A stretch of 13,254 nucleotides of DNA from JBLHKS01 sp047620505 (lineage in GTDB: Bacteria; Verrucomicrobiota; Verrucomicrobiia; Verrucomicrobiales; DEV007): contig JBLHKS010000193.1 in the NCBI GenBank assembly GCA_047620505.1, positions 1 through 13,254 of the forward strand. Direction: 5' to 3'. Positions 1-7,716 of the stretch are shown here, one piece after another. The position numbers were made by a program, and so were the translations under genes. Every line of letters begins with the position of its first letter. Positions within the stretch are counted from its first letter, which is position 1. The notes under the pieces are model-generated. The model searched no databases. It saw only the letters and a program-made list of their open reading frames with translations, and was not told where the DNA came from.

Positions 1-50
1 GCTTCCAGCCGCCGTCAATTTAAAAGTTCTCTGGCTCGGCGGCTGGAAGC
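1..50. repeat. Inverted repeat, 14-bp perfect arms, at kinase 3' end
   Basis: Positions 1-14 (GCTTCCAGCCGCCG) are the exact reverse complement of positions 37-50, separated by 22 bases. The right arm continues into CACCGCTACG, a form of GC-rich palindromic repeat that I associate with Verrucomicrobiota intergenic regions (from memory, not a search). The kinase stop codon at 15-17 lies in the loop, so the last dozen or so kinase codons are made of repeat sequence. The hairpin could act as a terminator or mRNA 3' stabiliser, but it has no U-run. The element may extend beyond the left edge of the window. Confidence 0.7.
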
Positions 51-914
51 CACCGCTACGTCGACCTCGCCCGTCCGGATCGCATCGACATCGGTCCGCA
101 ATTCCGCTGCGGTCGGATAGCGCGGATCGGGCTCCTCCGCCATGGCTCGGAGGACGACCTCATCGACCCTGACATCAATCTCAACCTTCTTCGATGGCGG
201 CTCGAAGGCGCCCTGCGGGATCGAGCCGGTCAGCATCTCGTAAAACATCACCCCAAGGTTGTAGATGTCGGAGCGTTGATCGACCTCGCCCATGCCGCGG
301 AGTTGTTCCGGAGCGCTGTAAAACGGCGTGCCCATGGCCGTGCCGGTGATCGTCAGGCCGGGACTGACGTCAGCAGCTGCTGAGGCGTCGGGATCGGTCG
401 CAGGCGGGTCGATCAGTTTGGCGAGCCCGAAGTCGCCGACTTTAACCTGCCCTTCGTAGTTAAGGAAGATGTTGGCCGGCTTGATGTCGCGATGGATGTA
501 GCCTTTGCCATGCGCGTAGGCGAGGGCGTCGCAGATCTGGCTGACGGCGTTGAGCGCGCCGGGGATGTCGAGCTTCTTCGCCTGGATCAGCTGGTGGAAA
601 TCCATCCCGTCGACGAACTCCATCACAAAGTAGTAGTGCCCGGCGTCGTCCTCGCTGCCAGTCTGACCGAAGTCGTAGATGTCGACAATATTGGGATGCT
701 TCAGTTCGGCTAAAGCGTGGGCTTCGCGCTTGAAGCGTTCGGCGAACGCCGGGTCGCGGCCGAACTCGGGCGGCAGGACTTTGATGGCGACTTTGCGATT
801 GAGGCTGAGCTGCGTGCCCTTGTAGACTGCGCCCATCCCGCCACGACCGAGGAGATTTTCGATCTTGAACGCGGGAAGCAGGGCGTCGAGTTCTTCGGGC
901 TTCGGCGCAGGAAA
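15..914 (-). CDS. Serine/threonine protein kinase, compact, start codon unclear
   Basis: This is a Hanks-type Ser/Thr kinase, a cytoplasmic signalling enzyme. The whole catalytic domain is visible: glycine loop GRGGMGAVYKG, VAIK lysine, alpha-C glutamate (FKREAHAL), HRDIKPAN catalytic loop, DFG, and an APE-type motif (YSAPEQ). The first in-frame ATG (836) falls inside the glycine loop, so it cannot be the natural start. Family-like N-terminal sequence (FPAPKPEELDALLPAF) runs back to about 914, with no ATG, GTG or TTG before the in-frame stop at 1023-1025. Only a CTG (881) or an ATT (944) could start it. The 914 end given here is the limit of recognisable similarity, not a start codon. There is no membrane segment or sensor domain. 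The protein ends about 20 residues after the kinase fold, in repeat-derived sequence. It lies downstream of, and overlaps the end of, the exported-protein gene at 923-1777. It is either a start-less remnant or a kinase using an unusual start. Confidence 0.8.
   Translation of the reverse strand, partial: FPAPKPEELDALLPAFKIENLLGRGGMGAVYKGTQLSLNRKVAIKVLPPEFGRDPAFAERFKREAHALAELKHPNIVDIYDFGQTGSEDDAGHYYFVMEFVDGMDFHQLIQAKKLDIPGALNAVSQICDALAYAHGKGYIHRDIKPANIFLNYEGQVKVGDFGLAKLIDPPATDPDASAAADVSPGLTITGTAMGTPFYSAPEQLRGMGEVDQRSDIYNLGVMFYEMLTGSIPQGAFEPPSKKVEIDVRVDEVVLRAMAEEPDPRYPTAAELRTDVDAIRTGEVDVAVASSRRARELLN
371..382. repeat. CAGCAGCTGCTG palindrome, copy 1
   Basis: This is an exact copy of the 12-bp palindrome found six times in the window. 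Here it extends to a 14-bp palindrome (TCAGCAGCTGCTGA). It sits in the kinase gene and is read as Ala-Ala-Ala (GCA GCT GCT) in a probably flexible insert after the DFG motif. Confidence 0.8.
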
Positions 915-922
915 TCCCTGCC

Positions 923-1777
923 CTACGGCTCGACCGGCTTCAATTCGTCCGTCATGAGCCGCTTCTGATCTTCGCGAAAGCGATCGAATCCAGCCTCGAT
1001 CTTCTGGATCCGCGCGAGGTGATCACGATGCTCGTCCCAATACCGGTTCATGACCTGCTTGTATTCAGAACTGACCGCCGGCAGGTCTTCCCTATTCGCT
1101 TCCAGCTTTTTGCGCTGTCGATCCCAACGCAGATTCTCGGCTTTACGCTGAGCGAAATAGTTATCCCGAGCCTTCCAATATTGCTCCTCCAGCGTTCGCT
1201 TAACTTCTGACTCGTGCTCGAGATCCAGATTCGATCCAGCAACGAGGAAAGCCCGGGCACCAACGACGTTTTCATCAACGTATGGGAGCTGGTGTTCGAC
1301 GATCAGAGCCTTCCCAGGCTCGAGCGAGTGGCGGGTTTCGATGGTTGGCTCGGATGTTTCGAGCTCAATCGTTACCTCGGATGCTCCGAGCGAAATCAGA
1401 CCGACAAATCCGCGCGCCATTCCTTCAATCGGGTCCGGCGTATGCGGATAGGGCGTCGGAACGATGCTTCCGTCGGATCGAAAGAACGCCGAGCGGATTT
1501 CAAAATCAATGGAACGATCGCAGACGTTCTGAATCCGAACGCGAACCGTGAGTTTTCCGTTTGGCCGACTGAGCGCGACCTCGCCAACCTCAAGATGATC
1601 CCGACATTCCTCGCCAACCTTGACGTGGTTCAACGTTAGCGTTTCCGAAGGTTCAACCGGCTCCCCAAGTTGTTCAGCAGAGGTCGCGACCGGCGTGTCG
1701 TCCGCATACGACGAAACTCCGGCAGCCAGCGCCGACAGGGCGAGGAGTTGAAGTAAAAAACGGGCCGACTGAATCAT
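923..1777 (-). CDS. Exported hypothetical protein with coiled-coil-like C-terminus
   Basis: I do not recognise this family. From the ATG at 1777 it is 284 residues. It begins with a clear signal peptide (MIQSARFLLQLLALSALAAG, then VSSYADD), so it should be exported. The middle looks beta-rich (KLTVRVRIQNVCDRSIDFEIRS and following) and resembles a small immunoglobulin-like domain. The last 80 or so residues are highly charged and helical (from about VKRTLEEQYW to DQKRLM), probably a coiled coil. Two cysteines are present in the middle part. A GTG at 1807 would add ten residues and is an alternative start. The ATG was chosen because it gives a standard signal peptide. The gene follows 1853-4588 by 75 bases on the same strand and may be co-transcribed with it. 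Its stop codon overlaps the kinase reading frame. Confidence 0.7.
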   Translation of the reverse strand: MIQSARFLLQLLALSALAAGVSSYADDTPVATSAEQLGEPVEPSETLTLNHVKVGEECRDHLEVGEVALSRPNGKLTVRVRIQNVCDRSIDFEIRSAFFRSDGSIVPTPYPHTPDPIEGMARGFVGLISLGASEVTIELETSEPTIETRHSLEPGKALIVEHQLPYVDENVVGARAFLVAGSNLDLEHESEVKRTLEEQYWKARDNYFAQRKAENLRWDRQRKKLEANREDLPAVSSEYKQVMNRYWDEHRDHLARIQKIEAGFDRFREDQKRLMTDELKPVEP

Positions 1778-1852
1778 GGGCGAGTCACGAGCCAACCACT
1801 TTAGCACTTCCGGGTTAATTTTGCACGAAAACCCGAACCAAAAACGATTGTT

Positions 1853-4588
1853 TTACGGCTCAACGCGAAAAACGCCCTGCATCACCTGCCAGTGGCCAGG
1901 AAAGGTGCAGACGAACGGGTAGTCCCCCGGTGTTTCCGGCGCACGAAAATTGGTCGTGTGGCGTTGTCCGGGGTTGATCACGTGGGTGAACGCAAGGACT
2001 TCAGCCGAGGCCGGAACGTAGTGCTTTTCGCCTGCCTTCGGGTCGTTCAGCATAGCGAAAGAAAGTTCGCCGACTTTGCGCGCGGCACCTGGCGAAACGA
2101 TGACGAGGTTGTGAGGCATGACGTCTTCGTTGAGCAAAGTCAGGGCAAGCGATTCGCCTGCTTTTGCGGTTAGAAGTTTGGTTTCAAACTGAAGACCGGC
2201 GTTCACTTTGATCTCGATTTTGCGGGCTCCTTCGAGCGGTTTTCCAGACGTCGAGTCGCCAGCAGCTGCCAGGTTGCCTGGAGCGCGAACTCGCAGGGTC
2301 AACGTAGTGGGTTTGTCAGGATCCGGGACGGGAAGATCGTCGTGGTAGAACGGTTCGTTCAGATCAAGCAGGGTAGGGAAGATGTCCGCTTTGAACTCAG
2401 TTTGATCCAGATCGGCGAGATGCATTCGGATGTGGAGCTGCATCGCCGGCTTCAAATCTGGGATTTCCAGAAACACCGAGCGGCCATCGTCGAGCGGCAG
2501 AGCGGTCCGGATTTGAAGCCGGTCATGGCCAAGTGTTTCTGGATCGTTCACGCTGAACTCCGGCGATCCGTAGCGATCTGCGTATTCATAATTCCACTGC
2601 TGAATGAAGTAGTTGGCGGGATCGGTCGCGTTTTCTGGTGCCAGTTTTTCGGCGAAATCCAGCCGAATGCCGTTGGTGCTGACCTTGAATCCGATCGGCC
2701 GATGCAGCGGTTTGCCGGTGTAGCGGACGCGCTGAAAACAGCCGTCGTCCACCGCGTAATTTCCCCAACCATCGGTTCCAACGACGTAGAGATGGCCGTC
2801 GCTCGGGTGAAATTTTCCACGAACGACACCGGATTTGAATTCGCCTTCGAGCGGGACGATCGCGCCTTGCGGACGCTTTCCGGAATCATCGCGCAAGATC
2901 AAATACTGGCTCCCGTAGCCGTAGGAAAGTCCGACGAAACTCCCCTGCATCGGCCCCCAAAGTCGGCTGTCGATGTGAACCATCCCGCCGGTCGAATTGT
3001 CGATCCCACGAGGGACGAAACAGAGCGGCGGAGCGATCGCGGGCGGCGCGGCTCCCTTGTTTCGGGCCAAACCATAAAACTCACCCTGCCTGACTTCGAT
3101 GATCGCCGAAGCCGGTGTCCAGGTGCCTTCCTGCGGAGCGACGAGGACGATCCCGTCTGGACTCGAGCCGGTTCCCATGCAGTTCCGAACGCCGCTGGCC
3201 ACGGGCTGAGTCGGCTCCCCGATTTTGGCCTGAAAAATCCCGTCGCGAGCCACAAAATGGAAGACGCCGTCCGCTGTCCGCTCGAGGCCGAAGACATGCG
3301 TGTGGCTCTTGCCATAACCACCGAAGTCATTCGCGATGTTTTCGTAAAAATCCGCCTCATCGTCATCATTCAAGTCGTGCAGACGCGTTAGCTGATCCCG
3401 GCCGAGCACGAAAATTCCGTCGTCGTCGATGTGGATTCCAAACGGCTGATGAAGGCCGGTCGCGAACCGTTTCCAGCTGACGACTTCCAAACCCAGATTC
3501 AAGCCGGACACTTTCCAGACATCGCCGTGGAGCGAGCAAACGAGCGCGTCGCCGTTCGGCAGAAACGCGATTCCGCTGAGGTGCATTGTGGCCTTGTGAG
3601 GGTTTTCGAAGGGGATCGGGATTTCATCGACGAGGAACGTCTCGTAGCCTTTCGTGACCTTGCCCTTGAGCGTAATTTTGTCTGGCCAACTCGGCGAACC
3701 GCCGTCCAGCAGCTGCTGAAGCGGAGTCGTCTTGTGATCGGCCGTCGATTCGCCTACGGAGAGGAAAACTTCAAAGCTCGCCCCGCGTGCGGCCTTCGCG
3801 ATCGTCACGGTGTTGCCGTCCATGCTCAGCCCTTCGATGCCGGTTCCGCGAATTGCGCGCTGGGTCAACGGAGGCAGCTGAGCCGGAAGCGGGATCCGGA
3901 TGTCCGTTCCGCCGCGCGGAAATTCGAGCCGCCGCTCAAAAACCGCGCCCGTCGCCGAGGCCGAATCGAGCACTTCGGTTTTCCCTGACACGTATCGAAA
4001 AACGACACGGTCGCCATGTCGGCTGTAGCCGAGGTACTTTGAATCTTCGGCCACCGGGTCGTCGGTTTTGAACCAGATGTTGCCGACCGGTTCCGTCCCG
4101 CGTGCGAGCGCCCATCGAAACGGCGGGAAGCTCACGAAACCGTCTTCCCAGACAGCGCGGTAGGTCAAAGTCAGCGGATCGAAGACCGTCGAGAGTTGCT
4201 GATTTTCTCCTAACGAAATCACGACGGCTTTCGTTAGCCGCATTTGCTCATGGACGAACGTGCAGCCGAGCACTCGGCCGAAATCCATGTCGTTCCAGCG
4301 CCCGTCGGTGTGGTTGTTCTGATTGTGCTTACCCCAATGGCCATGCAGGTTCGCGTCCAAACCTGGATAAGCCGGGAGAATCGCGGGCGCCTCCGGCTGA
4401 GCCATGTAGTAATCGGCCTGACGTTGATAAAAGTCGTAAAGCCGAGCTTCGTTCACCGTTTCGTCGGCTAACCGATAAGGCTCGCGACCGTTCGCCGGAT
4501 CAGCGTAGGGATGAATCGCCGGGTCGGCCAGGTTTTGCGACCAGGCAGCTGCTGGAGCTAGAAAAATCAGAATCGTGAGGCGGATCAT
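1853..4588 (-). CDS. Exported DUF6797-like beta-propeller protein with C-terminal azurin domain
   Basis: This is a 911-residue secreted protein. A signal peptide (MIRLTILIFLAPAAAWSQ) supports the ATG at 4588 over the upstream ATG at 4693. Residues about 25-310 resemble the DUF6797 region (HGHWGKHNQNNHTDGRWND). Residues about 325-630 look like a glucose/sorbosone dehydrogenase-type propeller (GIAFLPNGDALVCSLHGDVW; GVRNCMGTGSSPDGI; GIDNSTGGMVHID). Residues about 790-911 form an azurin/plastocyanin-like cupredoxin with all four type 1 copper ligands: His826 (MPHN), Cys894, His899 and Met903, in the azurin spacing C-x4-H-x3-M. It is probably a periplasmic redox protein that passes electrons to copper. 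The substrate is unknown and PQQ binding is not shown. It is divergent from the PQQ-like gene at 4653, with 64 bases between the starts. The domain names are recognised by eye. Confidence 0.85.
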   Translation of the reverse strand: MIRLTILIFLAPAAAWSQNLADPAIHPYADPANGREPYRLADETVNEARLYDFYQRQADYYMAQPEAPAILPAYPGLDANLHGHWGKHNQNNHTDGRWNDMDFGRVLGCTFVHEQMRLTKAVVISLGENQQLSTVFDPLTLTYRAVWEDGFVSFPPFRWALARGTEPVGNIWFKTDDPVAEDSKYLGYSRHGDRVVFRYVSGKTEVLDSASATGAVFERRLEFPRGGTDIRIPLPAQLPPLTQRAIRGTGIEGLSMDGNTVTIAKAARGASFEVFLSVGESTADHKTTPLQQLLDGGSPSWPDKITLKGKVTKGYETFLVDEIPIPFENPHKATMHLSGIAFLPNGDALVCSLHGDVWKVSGLNLGLEVVSWKRFATGLHQPFGIHIDDDGIFVLGRDQLTRLHDLNDDDEADFYENIANDFGGYGKSHTHVFGLERTADGVFHFVARDGIFQAKIGEPTQPVASGVRNCMGTGSSPDGIVLVAPQEGTWTPASAIIEVRQGEFYGLARNKGAAPPAIAPPLCFVPRGIDNSTGGMVHIDSRLWGPMQGSFVGLSYGYGSQYLILRDDSGKRPQGAIVPLEGEFKSGVVRGKFHPSDGHLYVVGTDGWGNYAVDDGCFQRVRYTGKPLHRPIGFKVSTNGIRLDFAEKLAPENATDPANYFIQQWNYEYADRYGSPEFSVNDPETLGHDRLQIRTALPLDDGRSVFLEIPDLKPAMQLHIRMHLADLDQTEFKADIFPTLLDLNEPFYHDDLPVPDPDKPTTLTLRVRAPGNLAAAGDSTSGKPLEGARKIEIKVNAGLQFETKLLTAKAGESLALTLLNEDVMPHNLVIVSPGAARKVGELSFAMLNDPKAGEKHYVPASAEVLAFTHVINPGQRHTTNFRAPETPGDYPFVCTFPGHWQVMQGVFRVEP
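3707..3718. repeat. CAGCAGCTGCTG palindrome, copy 2
   Basis: This is an exact copy of the palindrome inside the propeller-azurin gene. It is read on the minus strand as Gln-Gln-Leu-Leu (residues 291-294), in the region linking the N-terminal part and the propeller. Confidence 0.8.
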
Positions 4589-4636
4589 GGCCGGAACCTG
4601 GACCAGCAGCCGAGTTCTGTCCAAAGTAGGAACCGT

Positions 4637-4643
4637 GAGGAGA
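4637..4643 (+). promoter_or_regulatory. Ribosome binding site (GAGGAGA) for the PQQ-like gene
   Basis: GAGGAGA lies nine bases before the ATG at 4653. It selects this ATG over an in-frame ATG at 4575 that would overlap the divergent gene. It is the clearest Shine-Dalgarno sequence in the window; most other genes here have none. The shared 4589-4652 gap must hold part of both divergent promoters, but I see no convincing -35/-10 boxes. Confidence 0.7.
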
Positions 4644-4652
4644 AAGTCTTTG

Positions 4653-5984
4653 ATGAAAGCGCTCTTCTTCTGTTGGTTGATCTTGGTGGGCACGGTCCTG
4701 GGACGGATTGAACCTAGCGAACCTGAAATCGTTTGGAAGTTCGACGTCGACTACGCAGGCTCGATCGCCGTGGCGGATGGGCGGGTTTTCATCGGAGCAG
4801 TTGTTGACGAGACCGCGGGGAGTTCGCTGATTTGTCTGGATCTCAAATCCGGCACCGAGTTGTGGCGGAGCAAACACGAGCCAACGTTTCGGCCACGCGG
4901 CTTTTCTTACTACCCGATCACATCGACTCCGGCAATCGCGGGAAAACTCGCCTACTACATTTCAGCGAATTGGGAGTTTGTTTGCGTCGATGTGGAGGGA
5001 TTTCGCGACGGCAAAAACGACGGCCCATTCCAGACGGAAGCCGATGTTTCCGAGTCAGCCGCGGATTTCATCTGGAAGATCGATTTGGTCGAAGATCTCG
5101 GCATCGAACCGCGAATGGCTGGCGATGTCGGCTACCTTCAGCCCTCGCCGATCGTGGTAGGCGATCGCGTTTTCGTCGTGACCGGGAACGGCTCCGACAA
5201 TTGGCGAAAGGCAGTTGCGGCGCCCGACGCTCCTTCATTTCTGGCGGTTGACCGGCACAGCGGGGCCGTTATTTGGGGGAGTTCGCTTCCGGGGAAGGGG
5301 ATTCACTGGATGCAAGGCGGCACGCCAGCTGCCGTTGGTGATCAGCAGCTGCTGTGGCCGGGCGGTGACGGATTTGTCTACGCGCTTCGTGTCGAAAACG
5401 GCGAGCTGACTGGGAAACTGGATTTGAATGAGGTGATCGGGACCGAGCGCCAATTCTTTACGAATCAATTCGTTGTCGACGATGGGACGCTGTTCACGGG
5501 AATCGGTGAAGGCATGGAAATTATGAGGGGCAGCAAACTTCGTCAGCCTCTGGTCGCGATCGACATCGATCGACTAACGAATGGAGAGCAGAACTCGGTG
5601 CGCTGGATTTACCGGAATGAACTCGGCAGAATCTGGGGCACGCCAGCGGTTTCGGACGGAACGGTCTTCGTCAATTTTCGACGGAATCACCTCGTCGCGC
5701 TCGATGTCGATGGCGGGACTTTAAAATGGGAAACGACCGTCGGTTTTTATGACGACGACATCAGCCTTTACACGGCGCCGTTGATTCTGGGCGATCGACT
5801 TTACGTAGCCAGCGTCGGTGGCGAAATCAGTGAGCTGAACGCTGAGACCGGTGAGCGGCTTCGATACTGGGAGTTCCAGGAGTCGTTTTCCGAGCACGCA
5901 ACGCCGATCGCGACTCCGGATGGGTTGATCGTGTTGACTCGCGCTGCGGCTTACCGCTTGAAGCTCGGTCATCCTGGAGAATGA
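4653..5984 (+). CDS. Exported PQQ-like beta-propeller repeat protein
   Basis: This is a 443-residue protein with a short signal peptide (MKALFFCWLILVGTVLG). It has several blades of the PQQ-enzyme/BamB type, each pairing a 'value at this site' strand with a 'compared with' strand: GSSLICLDLKSGTELWRS (58-73), PSFLAVDRHSGAVIWGS (194-210), DGFVYALRVENGEL (239-252), HLVALDVDGGTLKWE (346-360), GGEISELNAETGERLRYW (389-406). The repeated DxxSG/DxxxG-x-x-x-W signature is the main evidence. I do not see the disulfide or aspartate motif that marks true PQQ alcohol dehydrogenases, so it may be a structural or binding propeller instead of an enzyme. It is followed after 40 bases by the DUF1501 gene on the same strand, probably as an operon, and is divergent from the azurin-domain protein. 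Confidence 0.85.
   Translation: MKALFFCWLILVGTVLGRIEPSEPEIVWKFDVDYAGSIAVADGRVFIGAVVDETAGSSLICLDLKSGTELWRSKHEPTFRPRGFSYYPITSTPAIAGKLAYYISANWEFVCVDVEGFRDGKNDGPFQTEADVSESAADFIWKIDLVEDLGIEPRMAGDVGYLQPSPIVVGDRVFVVTGNGSDNWRKAVAAPDAPSFLAVDRHSGAVIWGSSLPGKGIHWMQGGTPAAVGDQQLLWPGGDGFVYALRVENGELTGKLDLNEVIGTERQFFTNQFVVDDGTLFTGIGEGMEIMRGSKLRQPLVAIDIDRLTNGEQNSVRWIYRNELGRIWGTPAVSDGTVFVNFRRNHLVALDVDGGTLKWETTVGFYDDDISLYTAPLILGDRLYVASVGGEISELNAETGERLRYWEFQESFSEHATPIATPDGLIVLTRAAAYRLKLGHPGE
5343..5354. repeat. CAGCAGCTGCTG palindrome, copy 3
   Basis: This is an exact copy within the PQQ-like gene, read on the plus strand as Gln-Gln-Leu-Leu (residues 231-234). Confidence 0.8.
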
Positions 5985-6024
5985 CATCGTTGCGCCGTGC
6001 TGGATTCGGTGCAGCTTCAATTCT

Positions 6025-7440
6025 GTGAACCCTCGCGAACCCGAATTTCTCGCTGGAGCCGCCCGCCGTCGCTTTCTCCAAACCAGCGCAGGCGGACTTG
6101 GCGCGGCTGCGCTGGGATCGCTGATGAACCCAGCAGCTGCTGGCGATTTTCCGAATTTTCCGGCGTCGGCGAAGCGCGTGATCTACCTTTTTCAATCGGG
6201 TGGGCCGCCGCATCACGACCTTTTCGATTACAAACCGCATCTCGATAAAGTTCACGGAGAGGAGACGCCGGAGTCGGTTTTTAACGGTCAGCGACTCACC
6301 GGAATGACGTCTGGTCAGGCTTCGTTCCCGGTGGCGCGCTCGACTTTTGATTTCAAGCAGCACGGCGAAAGCGGAGCCTGGATCAGCGACGCGATGCCGC
6401 ATCTCGCGACGGTTGCCGACGAGTTGTGCTTCGTGAAGTCGCTCCACAGCGAGGCGATTAATCATGATCCTGCGATCACGTTTTTGCAGACCGGTTTCCA
6501 GATCGCTGGCCGCCCGAGCATCGGTGCCTGGCTGAGCTACGGGCTGGGGAGCGAAAACGAAAACCTGCCGGCGTTCGTCGCGATGCTTTCGGGTGGGGGA
6601 GGCCAGCCGCTTTACGATCGGCTTTGGGGCGCTGGATTTCTGCCGTCACAGCATCAAGGCGTGCGATTTCGATCGGGCCGCGATCCAGTTTTGTATTTGA
6701 ACAACCCGCCTGGCGTCAGTTCCGAGCTTCGTCGCAAGACTCTCGATCACATTGGCGCGCTCAACCGGATGCATCTGGAAGTCGCTGGCGATCCGGAGAT
6801 CGCAACGCGGATCGCGCAGTACGAAATGGCGTTTCGAATGCAGTCCTCGGTGCCGGAATTGACTGAGATTTCAGACGAACCCGAGAGCACCTTCGAGCTT
6901 TATGGCGAAGATGCTCGGAAACCCGGAACCTACGCTCACAACGCGTTGTTGGCTCGGCGGATGACCGAGCGCGGCGTAAAATTCGTTCAGCTTTTTCATC
7001 GCGGTTGGGACACGCACGGCAGCCTCCCGAGCTCGCTTCGCAAACGCTGTGGCGAAACTGATCAGGCGACGACCGCGCTGATCAAAGACCTGAAGCTGCG
7101 CGGACTGCTCGACGACACGCTTGTGATCTGGAGCGGCGAATTTGGCCGGACGGTCTACTGTCAGGGCGATCTCAGCCCAAAGAACTACGGCCGCGATCAT
7201 CATCCGAGGTGCTTCACCGTTTTCATGGCTGGCGGCGGGATCAAACCCGGAATCACCTACGGTGCGACGGACGACTACGGCTACAACATCGTGGAAAACC
7301 CGGTTAGCGTGCACGATTTGCACGCCACGATTCTGCACTTGTCAGGAGTCAATCACGAGCGGTTGACCTTTAAATTTCAAGGCCGTCACTATCGGCTGAC
7401 GGACGTTCACGGCAACGTCGTCCAGCAGCTGCTGGCCTGA
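6025..7440 (+). CDS. DUF1501 family protein, Tat-exported
   Basis: This is a 471-residue protein of the DUF1501 family, which is related to the alkaline phosphatase/sulfatase fold and abundant in Planctomycetes and Verrucomicrobia. A Tat signal (RRRFLQTSAGGLGAAALG, residues 14-31) ends at an AxA site (NPAAAG), so it is folded before export. Family motifs: YLFQSGGPPHHDLFDYKP (54-71), FVKSLHSEAINHDPA, FVQLFHRGWDTHG, VIWSGEFGRT, GRDHHPRCFTVFMAGGGIKPG, and a C-terminal HDLHATILHLSG. The His/Asp-rich motifs could hold metal, but no activity is established for the family. The start is a GTG at 6025 with no Shine-Dalgarno; the first ATG would destroy the Tat signal. The usual partner (a DUF1549/DUF1553 cytochrome-type protein) is absent, and a PQQ-like propeller gene takes that place. 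Confidence 0.93.
   Translation: MNPREPEFLAGAARRRFLQTSAGGLGAAALGSLMNPAAAGDFPNFPASAKRVIYLFQSGGPPHHDLFDYKPHLDKVHGEETPESVFNGQRLTGMTSGQASFPVARSTFDFKQHGESGAWISDAMPHLATVADELCFVKSLHSEAINHDPAITFLQTGFQIAGRPSIGAWLSYGLGSENENLPAFVAMLSGGGGQPLYDRLWGAGFLPSQHQGVRFRSGRDPVLYLNNPPGVSSELRRKTLDHIGALNRMHLEVAGDPEIATRIAQYEMAFRMQSSVPELTEISDEPESTFELYGEDARKPGTYAHNALLARRMTERGVKFVQLFHRGWDTHGSLPSSLRKRCGETDQATTALIKDLKLRGLLDDTLVIWSGEFGRTVYCQGDLSPKNYGRDHHPRCFTVFMAGGGIKPGITYGATDDYGYNIVENPVSVHDLHATILHLSGVNHERLTFKFQGRHYRLTDVHGNVVQQLLA
6131..6142. repeat. CAGCAGCTGCTG palindrome, copy 4
   Basis: This is an exact copy, extended to a 14-bp palindrome (CCAGCAGCTGCTGG). It encodes the Ala-Ala-Ala of the Tat signal cleavage site in the DUF1501 protein. 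Confidence 0.8.
7423..7434. repeat. CAGCAGCTGCTG palindrome, copy 5
   Basis: This is an exact copy, again with the 14-bp form CCAGCAGCTGCTGG, at the very end of the DUF1501 gene. It is read as Gln-Gln-Leu-Leu followed by Ala and the stop codon. Confidence 0.8.
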
Positions 7441-7453
7441 AAACGACCGGATC

Positions 7454-7711
7454 TCAGCGATCGGCGGGATAGATTGAAGTCACCCAAACCGTTTTCAATT
7501 CTCGGTCGACGACGAAACTGATCGCCCAATTGGAGACGATCACGCCTCTTCGAGGACTATCCTGCTCGGGTTCGTCCGCGTAGTCTCCCTCAAGTGCTCG
7601 GCCAATCTTGAAATTCTCGAACAAATCGTAGACGAATTGGCGTTCGAAGAGATCCATTTTCCTGTAGGTCTCGGCTGCATCGGCCGAGATTCCAAGGCGG
7701 TAGATTTCCAT
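7454..7711 (-). CDS. Probable RelE/ParE-like toxin of a type II toxin-antitoxin pair
   Basis: This is an 85-residue protein from the ATG at 7711 (MEIYRLGISADAAETYRKMD). Its size, basic/aromatic character and C-terminal strand pattern (NWAISFVVDRELKTVWVTSI) fit the ParE/RelE toxin superfamily, which acts on ribosome-bound mRNA or gyrase. The family match is by general pattern only and no catalytic residues can be assigned. The start at 7711 is preferred over 7747 because it lies five bases after the antitoxin stop codon, the usual coupling in such operons. The gene is convergent with the DUF1501 gene, only 13 bases away, with no visible terminator between them. Confidence 0.6.
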   Translation of the reverse strand: MEIYRLGISADAAETYRKMDLFERQFVYDLFENFKIGRALEGDYADEPEQDSPRRGVIVSNWAISFVVDRELKTVWVTSIYPADR

Positions 7712-7716
7712 CGACC

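Noticed and set aside
1214..1639. 141-codon plus-strand open frame
   Set aside because: It is antisense to the exported-protein gene, which has a signal peptide and coherent composition. No family features are seen in the plus-strand product.
1811..1835. CGGGTT...AACCCG stem as a terminator after the propeller-azurin gene
   Set aside because: Only six base pairs with a 13-base loop and no T-run on either strand, and the next gene on the same strand starts just beyond. Too weak to call.
2342..3391. Long open frame (349 codons) on the plus strand
   Set aside because: It lies wholly antisense to the well-supported propeller-azurin gene, has no recognisable motifs, and is explained by the codon pattern of the real gene.
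3034..5168. GCGATCGC-like words as HIP1-type sites
   Set aside because: GCGATCG occurs several times, but the full octamer is not clearly enriched, and GATCG is common throughout this coding sequence.
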